A stretch of DNA of 12,545 nt from Alphaproteobacteria bacterium (GCA_028716765.1 JAQUPC010000064.1:1-12545), one strand, 5' to 3'; positions 6,442-12,545 are shown, numbered from the stretch's first letter. Program-made: numbers and translations. Notes: generated by a model from the letters alone, not told the origin.

Positions 6442-7701
6442 TTAAGCCCTCATGTGAAACGCGGCATAAAACGCTCTTTTTATCTTTTGAAGCGTTTTCT
6501 TGTTTTTCGTGACGAAAGAATAATTCCTCTTCATCCAGTCTTCGGCATCGCTCAGGATCCAGAAGGGCCGCGATTTGCGGATTGCTTTTGCAATGGCGGC
6601 GGCTATATCCGGGCGATTTTGCGCTTTTGCCGCCTCGTGAAGTTCATGCCACAAATGATAAAGAGGGCCGCGCCGTATAAGTTGCTCCCCCAGGGCGGCG
6701 GCGGAATAGTTCGACCAATCGAAACTGGCTGCTTTGCCTTTTTTGCCCGATAAATCCAACGCCGCCATCGTTAGCACGCACTTCTCGCAAGCCGAACAAT
6801 TTAAATATGAGGACGTTCCGTCTTTACCTTCGTCTTTTCTAAGGCACACATGAATGATTTTGAGCGCTTCGCCGGAAAAGGCGACGCGCTCCGTTTTCTG
6901 GGTGCGTTTTGCGATGGCCCCGTCATGAAAAACCCGAAGCGCTTTTGAACTCATAAGCGTATCCGTCAGCGCATGCGAGCCATAAGGTTTCAGCATGCCG
7001 TACGGCATAGTGGAACCGATCACGATTTCCCTGAACCTTCCCTGCAAGGCATAGCCGACGAAGCCCAGGGTTCCGGAATGGCCGACGGGTATCCAGAGTT
7101 TGGCAAAATCGTCGTCGAACGACCTGATGTTGGTAATCGCGACGATATGGTTTTTCTGAAACACTTCAGCCACATTCTCGATGTGTCTTTTCAGGCGCGC
7201 AAACTCGCCGGCCATCGTCAGATTAATTTCGAACCCCCAGACCGTGATGAGGTCCGTGACGCACCCTGTCGCGTCGCCTTCATCATTCGGCTCCTTGTTG
7301 TTGCGAAGCAGCGAATAAAAGGAGTCGATTCCGCCGGAAAAAAACATACCGGTATTTCGTCCGGTGCGTTCAAGGGATACGAGATTGGGGCAATTGAAAT
7401 TCGTAATCTTCCAGGATTTATTCCACGCATGCCATTCGCGGCGCAAAGACTTTATGTTTTCCAGAAGATAGGGATCGACGGGTTGCCTGATTGTGATGTC
7501 TTCGCCATTGATGGCCGCCAGGGCGTTGAGCAGAATCAGCCAGCAATTACCGTCCGTCGAAATCTCGTCATGATATTCTGACGGGAACTCGATCCAGTAA
7601 GTCCGTGTCTCTTTGCTTCTTTCGAAAACAACATCCGCCGACAGCCTTGTAAAATCGGCTCGTTCGAAAGACCGGCTTTTATTAATATTAATTAAGTCCA
7701 T
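6442..7701 (-). CDS. QueC-like PP-loop ATP pyrophosphatase of unknown role
   Basis: The 419-aa product has an N-terminal domain of about 110 residues, then the PP-loop FFSGGIDSFYSLL (SGGIDS at 122-127). This motif binds ATP in N-type ATP pyrophosphatases such as QueC, GMP synthetase and asparagine synthetase, which adenylate a substrate. Further conserved-looking pieces are KPYGSHALTD (about 238-247) and RVFHDGA (256-262). Cys286, Cys302, Cys305 and Cys308 (NCSACEKC) form a C-x15-C-x2-C-x2-C set like the zinc site of QueC. The extra N- and C-terminal regions and nearly doubled length make true QueC (about 230 aa) unlikely, and no other queuosine gene is near. The frame stays open to 7863, but the ATG at 7701 is preferred because AGAGG lies 7 bases upstream and a promoter lies just before it. 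The gene looks more AT-rich than its neighbours. Confidence 0.82.
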   Translation of the reverse strand: MDLININKSRSFERADFTRLSADVVFERSKETRTYWIEFPSEYHDEISTDGNCWLILLNALAAINGEDITIRQPVDPYLLENIKSLRREWHAWNKSWKITNFNCPNLVSLERTGRNTGMFFSGGIDSFYSLLRNNKEPNDEGDATGCVTDLITVWGFEINLTMAGEFARLKRHIENVAEVFQKNHIVAITNIRSFDDDFAKLWIPVGHSGTLGFVGYALQGRFREIVIGSTMPYGMLKPYGSHALTDTLMSSKALRVFHDGAIAKRTQKTERVAFSGEALKIIHVCLRKDEGKDGTSSYLNCSACEKCVLTMAALDLSGKKGKAASFDWSNYSAAALGEQLIRRGPLYHLWHELHEAAKAQNRPDIAAAIAKAIRKSRPFWILSDAEDWMKRNYSFVTKNKKTLQKIKRAFYAAFHMRA

Positions 7702-7725
7702 AATTGAACCTCTGAATATCTTGTA

Positions 7726-7755
7726 ACTATCCCTCCCTGCGTAAAATAGAGTCAA
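7726..7755 (-). promoter_or_regulatory. promoter of the PP-loop gene
   Basis: On the minus strand TTGACT (7755-7750) and GATAGT (7731-7726) are 18 bases apart. Transcription would start near 7719, about 18 bases before the ATG at 7701. The position supports that start over the longer open frame. Matches are 5 of 6 and 4 of 6. Confidence 0.45.
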
Positions 7756-7970
7756 GCAGACTCTTAATCTCCCGCCAATTTTTTGACGGGCAGGAATTAT
7801 GTGGGACAGTTCAATAAGTAACGCGATTTTCCCGTTGCTTATCTCAAAAAATTCTACCCTCAAATTGCAGGAAAGCGCGTGTTTTAAGGCAAAGCGATAT
7901 AGTTTCGCCCGTAATCACGCCCCTGTTTACGGCGTGCTTGCAAAATTCGCCGCTAACCCTTTGAAAAAAG

Positions 7971-8045
7971 TGGTGGGTGCGACAGGGATTGAACCTGTGA
8001 CCCCTACCATGTCAAGGTAGTGCTCTCCCGCTGAGCTACGCACCC
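7971..8045 (-). tRNA. tRNA-Val (anticodon GAC)
   Basis: The minus strand folds into a full cloverleaf of 75 nt. The acceptor stem is GGGTGCG/CGCACCC with discriminator A and an encoded CCA (7973-7971). The D arm is GCTC/GAGC, the anticodon arm CTACC-TTGACAT-GGTAG with anticodon GAC, the variable loop GGGTC, and the T arm ACAGG-TTCAATC-CCTGT. GAC reads valine codons GUC and GUU. A run of six T follows one base after the CCA stretch (7969-7964), which can serve as the 3' stop. A separate terminator at 8190-8217 isolates the tRNA from the polysaccharide operon upstream. Confidence 0.97.
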
Positions 8046-8052
8046 AAATCTT

Positions 8053-8110
8053 CCGCCCTTTACGCGGCGCTTTTATTCCGCGCCCGGCGCCGAAAATCCG
8101 GAAAGGGCGG
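8053..8110. repeat. inverted repeat upstream of tRNA-Val
   Basis: CCGCCCTTT (8053-8061) and AAAGGGCGG (8102-8110) are perfect 9-bp inverted arms. The 40 bases between them can form a further small stem (GGCGC/GCGCC). On the minus strand this lies in the 5' leader just before the tRNA. It may be a leader fold or a processing structure; no T run follows either arm. Confidence 0.55.
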
Positions 8111-8189
8111 TATAGCAATCCGGACGCCGGGGCGCAATGTCCGTTGTCGAAAAGGGCGCCAAAAGAACCCCGGACAACCCCCGAAAGGC

Positions 8190-8217
8190 AAAAAAAGGCC
8201 GCGGGGACACCGCGGCC
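8190..8217 (-). terminator. strong intrinsic terminator
   Basis: On the minus strand an 8-bp GC-only stem, GGCCGCGG / CCGCGGCC, with the 5-base loop TGTCC, is followed directly by seven T (8196-8190). It ends either the exopolysaccharide operon, whose last stop is 230 bp upstream, or a separate small RNA gene in that gap. Confidence 0.88.
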
Positions 8218-8312
8218 GAAGTTCAGGGAGGAAACGCCATAAAAAGCGTTGCGGTCCAGCATCACATATGACCCTATCCCGCAGTGCAAAAACTACACTT
8301 CCCGGCCTGATT
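8190..8312 (-). ncRNA. candidate small regulatory RNA
   Basis: This is an inference from layout. A TTGACA element at 8347-8342 would start a transcript near 8312, ending at the T run of the 8190-8217 terminator, about 120 nt. Just before the terminator stem lies UUUCCUCCC (8234-8226), single-stranded between the terminator and a small hairpin AACGC/GCGTT (8250-8233). Exposed CCUCC motifs next to hairpins are known in alphaproteobacterial trans-acting sRNAs, where they pair with Shine-Dalgarno sites. No family is recognised. The alternative is that this is only the 3' untranslated end of the polysaccharide operon. The 5' end is approximate. Confidence 0.4.
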
Positions 8313-8408
8313 CTGGCAAGCACAAAATATTTATCTTTTATTGTCAATGAGATAGCGGTCTTGCCCTTAACGCCGCCCTGCGCCGGATCAGGTGCTTTTT
8401 TGCACTGC
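8281..8408. repeat. pair of 12-bp inverted repeats around the sRNA promoter region
   Basis: GCAGTGCAAAAA (8281-8292) recurs as its exact reverse complement TTTTTGCACTGC (8397-8408), 104 bp away. The two copies flank the TTGACA element (8342-8347). They could be paired operator sites or the feet of a large stem. No target-site duplication is seen, so I do not call a mobile element. Confidence 0.6.
8342..8347 (-). promoter_or_regulatory. possible -35 element of the sRNA candidate
   Basis: A perfect TTGACA on the minus strand is followed by a very AT-rich stretch (8341-8324). The sequence 17 bases on is TGTGCT, a poor -10, so promoter strength is doubtful. Confidence 0.33.
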
Positions 8409-8426
8409 ACTATCGTCATAACACGC

Positions 8427-8442
8427 CCCGGCAGGGGCCGGG
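8427..8442 (-). other. hairpin directly after the operon's last stop codon
   Basis: CCCGGC (8427-8432) and GCCGGG (8437-8442) form a 6-bp GC stem with a 4-base loop, one base past the stop of the TPR-like gene. No T run follows on the minus strand, so it is not a standard intrinsic terminator. It could protect the 3' end of the mRNA or slow polymerase. Confidence 0.4.
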
Positions 8443-8443
8443 A

Positions 8444-9196
8444 TTAGTTCGTCGAGGGGGCTTTGTCTTCCGCTTTAAAGGCCGAAATCTTCCCGCGGAA
8501 ATCTTCCAGATATTCCGGGTTGTCCGCCAGAGCCTGTTCGACAAGGCTGATGAAATGGTTTTCGTACGCGGCCTTGGCGAGGCTGGATGAATCGTATTCC
8601 CACGCCGCCCGGATCATGAACGGCATGGAGTCCTTCATATCGGGGGCAAGCTTGTCGAGCATCGATACGGCCATGACGAGTCTGAACGTCTGCAACGACG
8701 GTTCATAAGGTCCGGTCTCGAACGAATGGGTCAGCGCCGAAGCCGTGGCGTCCGTCAAGCCTTCCGTTTGCATCATCATGTAGGCCAGGCGCGTCCACCC
8801 GAAGGTATCGACCGGCGACCGGCCCAGCGCAAGGCCTTGCCACCGGAGCGCTTCGCGCCACGCCTTTTGCGGCGACGCGCCGTCTTCGACGCCCGCACGC
8901 CGTGCTTGCGCAAGGGCATACAAGGCAAGATCGTTATAAACATCGGCCATAGCCCGCCAGGACAGCGCGCGCATGCGCGTCGCGGCCCAGGACTTAAGGG
9001 AGTCGTCAGGTGCCGTCCCGCGCGTAAGCAGGGCGTCGCGCACCGCATTGCCCGGCAACATCGCCACGCGCGCCGCCAGCGAAGGCACCGCACTTGCGAG
9101 AACAATGCAGGCGAGGACGATCAAAAGCGCCGGAACCCGCATCGACGGGGCAGGCTCTTTTTTGGCGGCAGCTTTAGTTTGCGTAATAGTCTTCAT
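8444..9196 (-). CDS. membrane-anchored TPR-like protein of the exopolysaccharide operon
   Basis: The 250-aa product has a basic N-terminus, one hydrophobic segment (about 21-40, PALLIVLACIVLASAV) and a periplasmic helical domain of about 200 residues. The helices read like degenerate TPRs (ALAQARRAG..., SPVDTFGWTRLAYMM near 128-142, GPYEPSLQTFRLVMAVSML near 162-180). I recall similar unnamed proteins in alphaproteobacterial exopolysaccharide clusters, with the phrases FGWTRLAY and GPYEP conserved; this is memory, not a search. The frame is open to 9244. The ATG at 9196 is chosen because it overlaps the kinase gene by only 23 bp, allowing translational coupling. The ATG at 9142 is another option. 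No clear ribosome binding site precedes any of them. The role is probably scaffolding within the polymer assembly machine. Confidence 0.75.
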   Translation of the reverse strand: MKTITQTKAAAKKEPAPSMRVPALLIVLACIVLASAVPSLAARVAMLPGNAVRDALLTRGTAPDDSLKSWAATRMRALSWRAMADVYNDLALYALAQARRAGVEDGASPQKAWREALRWQGLALGRSPVDTFGWTRLAYMMMQTEGLTDATASALTHSFETGPYEPSLQTFRLVMAVSMLDKLAPDMKDSMPFMIRAAWEYDSSSLAKAAYENHFISLVEQALADNPEYLEDFRGKISAFKAEDKAPSTN

Positions 9197-11384
9197 AGTT
9201 GTGGTGATAATAGCCTTCGCCGTATTTGGCGTGTTCGGCGACATTCACCTGCGTCATCACGACGCCGGCGATCTTGCATCCGAAAGCGTTCAAACGTTTG
9301 ATCGCCTCTATGGCCGTATCGCGCGGCGTTGTCGCCCAACGCACGAGAAAGAGCGTTGTATCGACTGAACGCGCCGCCATGGCGGCGTCCGAAACCGCCA
9401 GTATGGGAGGCGTGTCCACGATGACCAGATCGTAATGGGCCGCGACCTCGCGCAGAAGCTTTTGCATTTGCTGCGAACCCAGCAAATCCTGGGCGTTGGG
9501 AGTCTTGCCCATAGCGGGAATGTAATCAAGCCCGGCCACGATCGGATCGCGCTTGATGACTTCCTTTAATTTGCTGTCGCCGGCCAAAAGCGCCGCGAGA
9601 CCGCCGCCCTTTTTGGGAAGGCCGATAACTTCGGCCATGCGCGGGCGGCGCAAGTCGGCGTCAATCAACAGGATCTTGTTGCCGGCCTTGGCCAGCGAAC
9701 GGCCCATCGACAGGCAGAAACTCGTCTTGCCTTCCTTCGGCATGGCGCTCGTGACCATGACCGTCTTGGGCGGCTGGTCGACGTTCGAGAAATGAATGGC
9801 CGTGCGGACGGTGCGGAGCGCTTCGCTGTAGGATGACAGCGGCTTGTCGACCACATAGTCCTCGACCGAACGCGCGCTGATCCCGGCAAGGCTGGGCACG
9901 AGGCCGATGACGGGCAGCCCCGTCATGTCCTCGACCTGGGCCGCGTTGCGGAAGCCGTGATCGAAGTACTCGACGAGAAAAGCCAGCATCAGCCCCAGCA
10001 GCCCGCCGAGTATGGCGCCCAGAAGCATAAACAGCCACTTCAGGGGATAGGCCGGCGACAAAGGCGTTTCGGCACGGGCGATGATGCGCGCGTCGGCCGT
10101 TTGCAGGCTTTGCGCCTCGCTCGTCTGCTTGAAGCGATTGAGGAAACTTTCGTACAGCAGGCGGTTGGCATCGGCTTCGCGCTGCAACTGGCGCAACGTG
10201 ACGCTGTCCTTCATTTCGACGCCCGCCCGGTCTTCCTGTTTTTGCAGTTCTTTTTCCAGCTGCCTTTCCTTGGCGCGGGCGATTTCGACCTGATTGGAAA
10301 GACCCTGGACGATCTTGTGGACTTCTTCGGCGATCTTGCTCTGTAGCTCGCGCGATTCCGCCCGCATCTTGATCAGCTTGGGATGCAAATCGCCGTAATG
10401 CGACGCCATTTCGGCTTCGCGGCTGCGCAGATCGGCTTCCTGCTCGCGCAGTTTTTGAATCAGGGGCGAAGCCAGCACGTCGGCCGCGCCGGTCATGCCG
10501 CCCTTCGAATGCAGCATATTTTCCACGCTGCGCAACTTGGCTTCGGCCTGCGACGTTTCGCCGCGCGCTTCCGTCAGCTGCGAGTTGGTGTCGTCCATCT
10601 GGCGCGCGGCCACGGTTGTGCCCTCGATGTCGATGAGCCTGGACTTCTGGCGGAATTCCTCGACGGACTTTTCCGACGCTTCCACCTGCTTCTTGAGGGT
10701 CTGCAGGCGCTCGTCGAGCCATTTGCTGGCCCGCGACGCCGCTTCGTACTTGGATTCAAGCTGGTCCACCAGATATTCGTCGGCGAACGTGTTGGCGATC
10801 AGGGCTGCCTTAACGGGATCCCTTGATTCGAAGAAAATATTGATGCTGAAAGAACGGCCGTCGTTCTCAACCTTCAGCCGCTTCGTTATGCTGTTGGCCA
10901 CTTCGGATTTTTGCCGCTCAAGCTGGGCTTGCGTCGGCGGCGCTTTGCGAAACCAGGCCAGGGGGTTCAGCTTCTTCCACACGGATTCCGGACGCCATTC
11001 GGGATCGTTCAGTAAATGAAGCCTGTCGATGACGCGATCGATGATGGCGCGCGAAGCGATGATGTCCATCTCGCTGCGCAGAGCCGTGTTCTCGGCCGGC
11101 AGACGGGAACTTACCGATCCGGCCTCGACGACGTTGGCGCGCCTCAAATCCAGCATAACGACCGCTTTGGCCCGGTATTGCGGCGTCATGATGAGAGCCA
11201 CAAGAAGCCCCAGCAACAGTCCCGAGACCATGACGCCCGCGATCAAAGGCAGGCGGCGGCGCAAAAGGCGCACGGTCTCGCGCAAGTTCATGCTGTTGAG
11301 AAAAGGATCGGCCCATTGCGGCCGGGACGAAAGGGCCGCGCTTGTGCTTTCCAGTAAAGCTGAGGAAGGTTTCGTGACCAGCAT
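9174..11384 (-). CDS. polysaccharide co-polymerase / BY-type tyrosine autokinase (Wzc/ExoP-like)
   Basis: The 736-aa inner-membrane protein has a Wzz domain (about 30-125) with first membrane helix at about 47-67. Long periplasmic coiled coils (205-250, 265-290, 310-415) follow. The proline-rich PLSPAYP (441-447) precedes the second helix (449-471), and a cytoplasmic BY-kinase domain ends the protein. Kinase motifs are complete: EALRTVRTAI (521-530, the EX2RX2R oligomer motif), Walker A TSAMPKEGKTS (545-555), Walker A' ILLIDADLRRP (571-581) and Walker B VIVDTPP (654-660). The tail holds six tyrosines (721, 725, 726, 730, 733, 734), the autophosphorylation cluster. Such proteins set polymer chain length and couple Wzy polymerisation to export through the OPX protein. 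It is the fused proteobacterial form, not split. The start at 11384 has AAGGGTG about 8 bases upstream. Confidence 0.95.
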   Translation of the reverse strand: MLVTKPSSALLESTSAALSSRPQWADPFLNSMNLRETVRLLRRRLPLIAGVMVSGLLLGLLVALIMTPQYRAKAVVMLDLRRANVVEAGSVSSRLPAENTALRSEMDIIASRAIIDRVIDRLHLLNDPEWRPESVWKKLNPLAWFRKAPPTQAQLERQKSEVANSITKRLKVENDGRSFSINIFFESRDPVKAALIANTFADEYLVDQLESKYEAASRASKWLDERLQTLKKQVEASEKSVEEFRQKSRLIDIEGTTVAARQMDDTNSQLTEARGETSQAEAKLRSVENMLHSKGGMTGAADVLASPLIQKLREQEADLRSREAEMASHYGDLHPKLIKMRAESRELQSKIAEEVHKIVQGLSNQVEIARAKERQLEKELQKQEDRAGVEMKDSVTLRQLQREADANRLLYESFLNRFKQTSEAQSLQTADARIIARAETPLSPAYPLKWLFMLLGAILGGLLGLMLAFLVEYFDHGFRNAAQVEDMTGLPVIGLVPSLAGISARSVEDYVVDKPLSSYSEALRTVRTAIHFSNVDQPPKTVMVTSAMPKEGKTSFCLSMGRSLAKAGNKILLIDADLRRPRMAEVIGLPKKGGGLAALLAGDSKLKEVIKRDPIVAGLDYIPAMGKTPNAQDLLGSQQMQKLLREVAAHYDLVIVDTPPILAVSDAAMAARSVDTTLFLVRWATTPRDTAIEAIKRLNAFGCKIAGVVMTQVNVAEHAKYGEGYYHHNYEDYYAN

Positions 11385-11438
11385 AAAATATCACCCTTAA
11401 ATGGATTTTAAATGGACTCGTTTACAATGCCGCCGTTA

Positions 11439-12062
11439 TTAAAAAAAGCGTTCCGGGACTCGAATAATATCGCCCGGCTTTACCGTATCTTCTTCCCGAA
11501 TTGGCTGTTCCATCTTGTTGGCGTCGTTGGCGTGAATGACGACGGCGTCGCTCTTGTCGGCCCGGTAGGTATAGCCCCCCGCCATGGCCACGGCATTGAG
11601 AACGGTCATGCCGTTGACATAGGGATAGCTGCCGGGTTTGCTGACTTCGCCCAGAATAAAAAAGGGCCTGTAGTTCGAGACTTGCACGCTGACGCGGGGG
11701 TCGTGCAAATAGCCGGCGGACAGCTTATCCCGCACGGCTTGTTCAAAACTGTGAACGGTCTGCCCGGCCGCCGGCATATTCCCGATCAACGGCAAGGCGG
11801 CTTGGCCCGTGCTGTTGACCTCATACTCGCCGGACAGGTCTTCTTCCCCATAGACGGTCAAACGGAAGCGATCGCCGACGCCGAGAACGTACTCCTGAAT
11901 CGACCCGGAAATAGGCGGCAAAACCGGATTGACGGCCTGTTCCGAAGAAGCGGCGGGAAGCGGAGGCGCGGGCCTTCTGGGGACGTTATCCGCCCATGCG
12001 TGGCCAGCCATGCAAAGCCATGCCATCCCGAGAAGCAGACACAGTAGTCCCTTTGCGCGCAT
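11439..12062 (-). CDS. short OPX polysaccharide export protein (Wza/ExoF-like)
   Basis: The 207-aa product has a Sec signal peptide (1-24, cleavage at AWA-D), a Pro-rich linker, the Poly_export domain beginning YVLGVGDRFRLTVYGEEDLSG (58-78) and running to about 127, and one SLBB domain from about 131 (RPFFILGEVSKPGSYPYVNG, then TVLNAVAMAGGY). There is no lipobox; Cys17 is preceded by AWL, which does not fit. At 207 residues it is far shorter than Wza (379) and lacks the C-terminal amphipathic helix that forms Wza's outer-membrane pore. Short OPX proteins of this class are thought to work with a separate beta-barrel, and a barrel gene lies 44 bp upstream in the same operon. The kinase gene follows 54 bp downstream. 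The ATG at 12062 has CGGGAT just upstream. Confidence 0.93.
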   Translation of the reverse strand: MRAKGLLCLLLGMAWLCMAGHAWADNVPRRPAPPLPAASSEQAVNPVLPPISGSIQEYVLGVGDRFRLTVYGEEDLSGEYEVNSTGQAALPLIGNMPAAGQTVHSFEQAVRDKLSAGYLHDPRVSVQVSNYRPFFILGEVSKPGSYPYVNGMTVLNAVAMAGGYTYRADKSDAVVIHANDANKMEQPIREEDTVKPGDIIRVPERFF

Positions 12063-12106
12063 GTTATCCCGTCTGTCGTCCTATGCCGGGAACGGCCCGG
12101 CAACCG

Positions 12107-12545
12107 TTACAACTGTACACCGAGCCGCAGCGTGACGAGGTGCCTGGAGTAATCCGACCCCGGAGCGTCCGAATCGCGGTTGCTCCAGTTGTAGATAAAG
12201 TCGGAATAAAGGTAACGGTTGATCAGCCAGCGCGCGCCGCCGCCCGCAAGGACGTTGTCGTCCTGACGTTCGCCAATGCCGTTGTAATCGCTGCGCGTGA
12301 AGCCGAAATCGGCTTCCAGCAAGACGTTACGCAGCAATTCGTGCGTAAAGGTCGCCGATCCGCCCGTGGCCTTATAGCTGTTGAAGTTGGTGTCCGTGGT
12401 TTCCTCGATGGAACGGCTGACCTCCAAAACAAGCGTATCCATGCCTGTGACGTTCCACTCGAGCCGGCCGCCGAACTTCACGCCGTCGTTGACCTCGTTG
12501 GAGCCGAAGTTGCCGTAGTCCTGCGACATCCAGCCGACATAGGCT
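12107..12545 (-). CDS. outer-membrane beta-barrel protein (BBP2-like), 5' end outside window
   Basis: The last about 146 residues are visible; the frame runs open off the right edge (AYVGWMSQDYGN before the first internal Met at 12529). The sequence is a regular run of amphipathic strands and short turns: FGGRLEWNVTGMDTLVLEVSRS, GSATFTHELLRNVLLEADFGFTRS, GGGARWLINRYLYSDFIYNWSNRD, HLVTLRLGVQL. The phrase VGWMSQDYGN resembles the conserved VGYLRQDYDDP of the BBP2 (putative beta-barrel porin 2) family as I recall it. The last residue is Leu, where most barrels end in Phe or Trp. As the first visible gene of the operon, 44 bp before the OPX gene, it is a candidate outer-membrane exit channel for the polysaccharide. 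Confidence 0.8.
   Translation of the reverse strand, partial: AYVGWMSQDYGNFGSNEVNDGVKFGGRLEWNVTGMDTLVLEVSRSIEETTDTNFNSYKATGGSATFTHELLRNVLLEADFGFTRSDYNGIGERQDDNVLAGGGARWLINRYLYSDFIYNWSNRDSDAPGSDYSRHLVTLRLGVQL

Larger units (their letters stand above)
8046..8443. other. 398-bp stretch without a protein gene
   Basis: No convincing coding frame lies here. The open frames over it owe their ends to the tRNA and lack ribosome binding sites. It does hold ordered signals, listed separately: an inverted repeat next to the tRNA, an intrinsic terminator, a small hairpin with a CCUCCC segment, a TTGACA element, a pair of 12-bp inverted repeats, and a hairpin directly after the stop of the operon's last gene. 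Confidence 0.7.

Noticed and set aside
7702..7863. Longer N-terminus for the PP-loop protein (start at 7863)
   Set aside because: The added 54 codons cover the predicted promoter and an AT-rich non-coding stretch; the ATG at 7701 has its own ribosome binding site.
7799..8020. Plus-strand 73-aa open frame ending in GATGIEPVTPTMSR
   Set aside because: The end of the frame is the tRNA-Val gene read on the wrong strand, a well-known false protein; no ribosome binding site.
7927..8289. Minus-strand 120-aa open frame containing SSAGEHYLDMVGVTGSIPVAPT
   Set aside because: It runs through the terminator and the whole tRNA-Val; the phrase is the translated tRNA. The frame has no ribosome binding site.
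8281..8408. Miniature transposable element bounded by the 12-bp inverted repeats
   Set aside because: No target-site duplication next to the repeats and no second copy in the window.
9661..10722. Minus-strand 353-aa open frame
   Set aside because: It is an alternative frame inside the Wzc-like gene, whose own frame has all kinase motifs.
1..12545. CRISPR array, insertion sequence, integrase or toxin-antitoxin genes
   Set aside because: I read both strands for regular repeats, transposase or recombinase motifs and small paired genes and found none.

Overview
The window is a 12.5 kb piece of a Gram-negative bacterial chromosome with fairly high GC and short intergenic gaps. It carries a Lpp-like outer-membrane lipoprotein, periplasmic enzymes, an envelope glycosyltransferase and a Wzx/Wzy-type exopolysaccharide export operon. 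The style of the genes (a fused Wzc/ExoP-type co-polymerase, a short OPX protein, a BBP2-like outer-membrane barrel and a TPR-like operon protein) suggests an alphaproteobacterium, possibly near Rhodospirillales. This taxonomic guess rests on recall of family resemblance, not on a search.

Left part (1-3384): the 3' end of an alpha/beta hydrolase (+) converges on an orphan PilT/DotB-type secretion ATPase (-). A 238-bp AT-rich gap with a good sigma70 promoter precedes a small Lpp-like lipoprotein (+). Its stop codon lies 1 bp from the stop of a convergent LysM + YkuD L,D-transpeptidase (-). The lipoprotein ends in two lysines, so the pair may form a peptidoglycan-to-outer-membrane tether and its attaching enzyme.

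Middle part (3384-7701): a secreted single-domain rhodanese (+) is followed 48 bp later by a polytopic PMT/ArnT-like glycosyltransferase fused to a C-terminal TPR domain (+). Two minus-strand genes come next, in a stretch that looks more AT-rich. One is a 199-aa protein I do not recognise. The other is a 419-aa PP-loop ATP pyrophosphatase with a QueC-like four-cysteine zinc site and an uncharacterised role. Each has its own promoter-like sequence.

Centre (7702-8443): tRNA-Val(GAC) on the minus strand, then 398 bp without a protein gene. This gap is not empty. It holds a strong minus-strand intrinsic terminator, a small hairpin, a CCUCCC anti-Shine-Dalgarno-like segment, a TTGACA element and a perfect 12-bp inverted repeat. 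Together these look like an unannotated small RNA gene of about 120 nt.

Right part (8444-12545, all minus strand): an exopolysaccharide operon read right to left. It contains an outer-membrane beta-barrel (5' end outside the window), a short OPX polysaccharide export protein, a Wzc-like polysaccharide co-polymerase/tyrosine autokinase with a tyrosine-rich tail, and a membrane-anchored TPR-like protein. The kinase would control chain length and export in the inner membrane, the OPX would bridge the periplasm, and the barrel is a candidate outer-membrane exit for the polymer.
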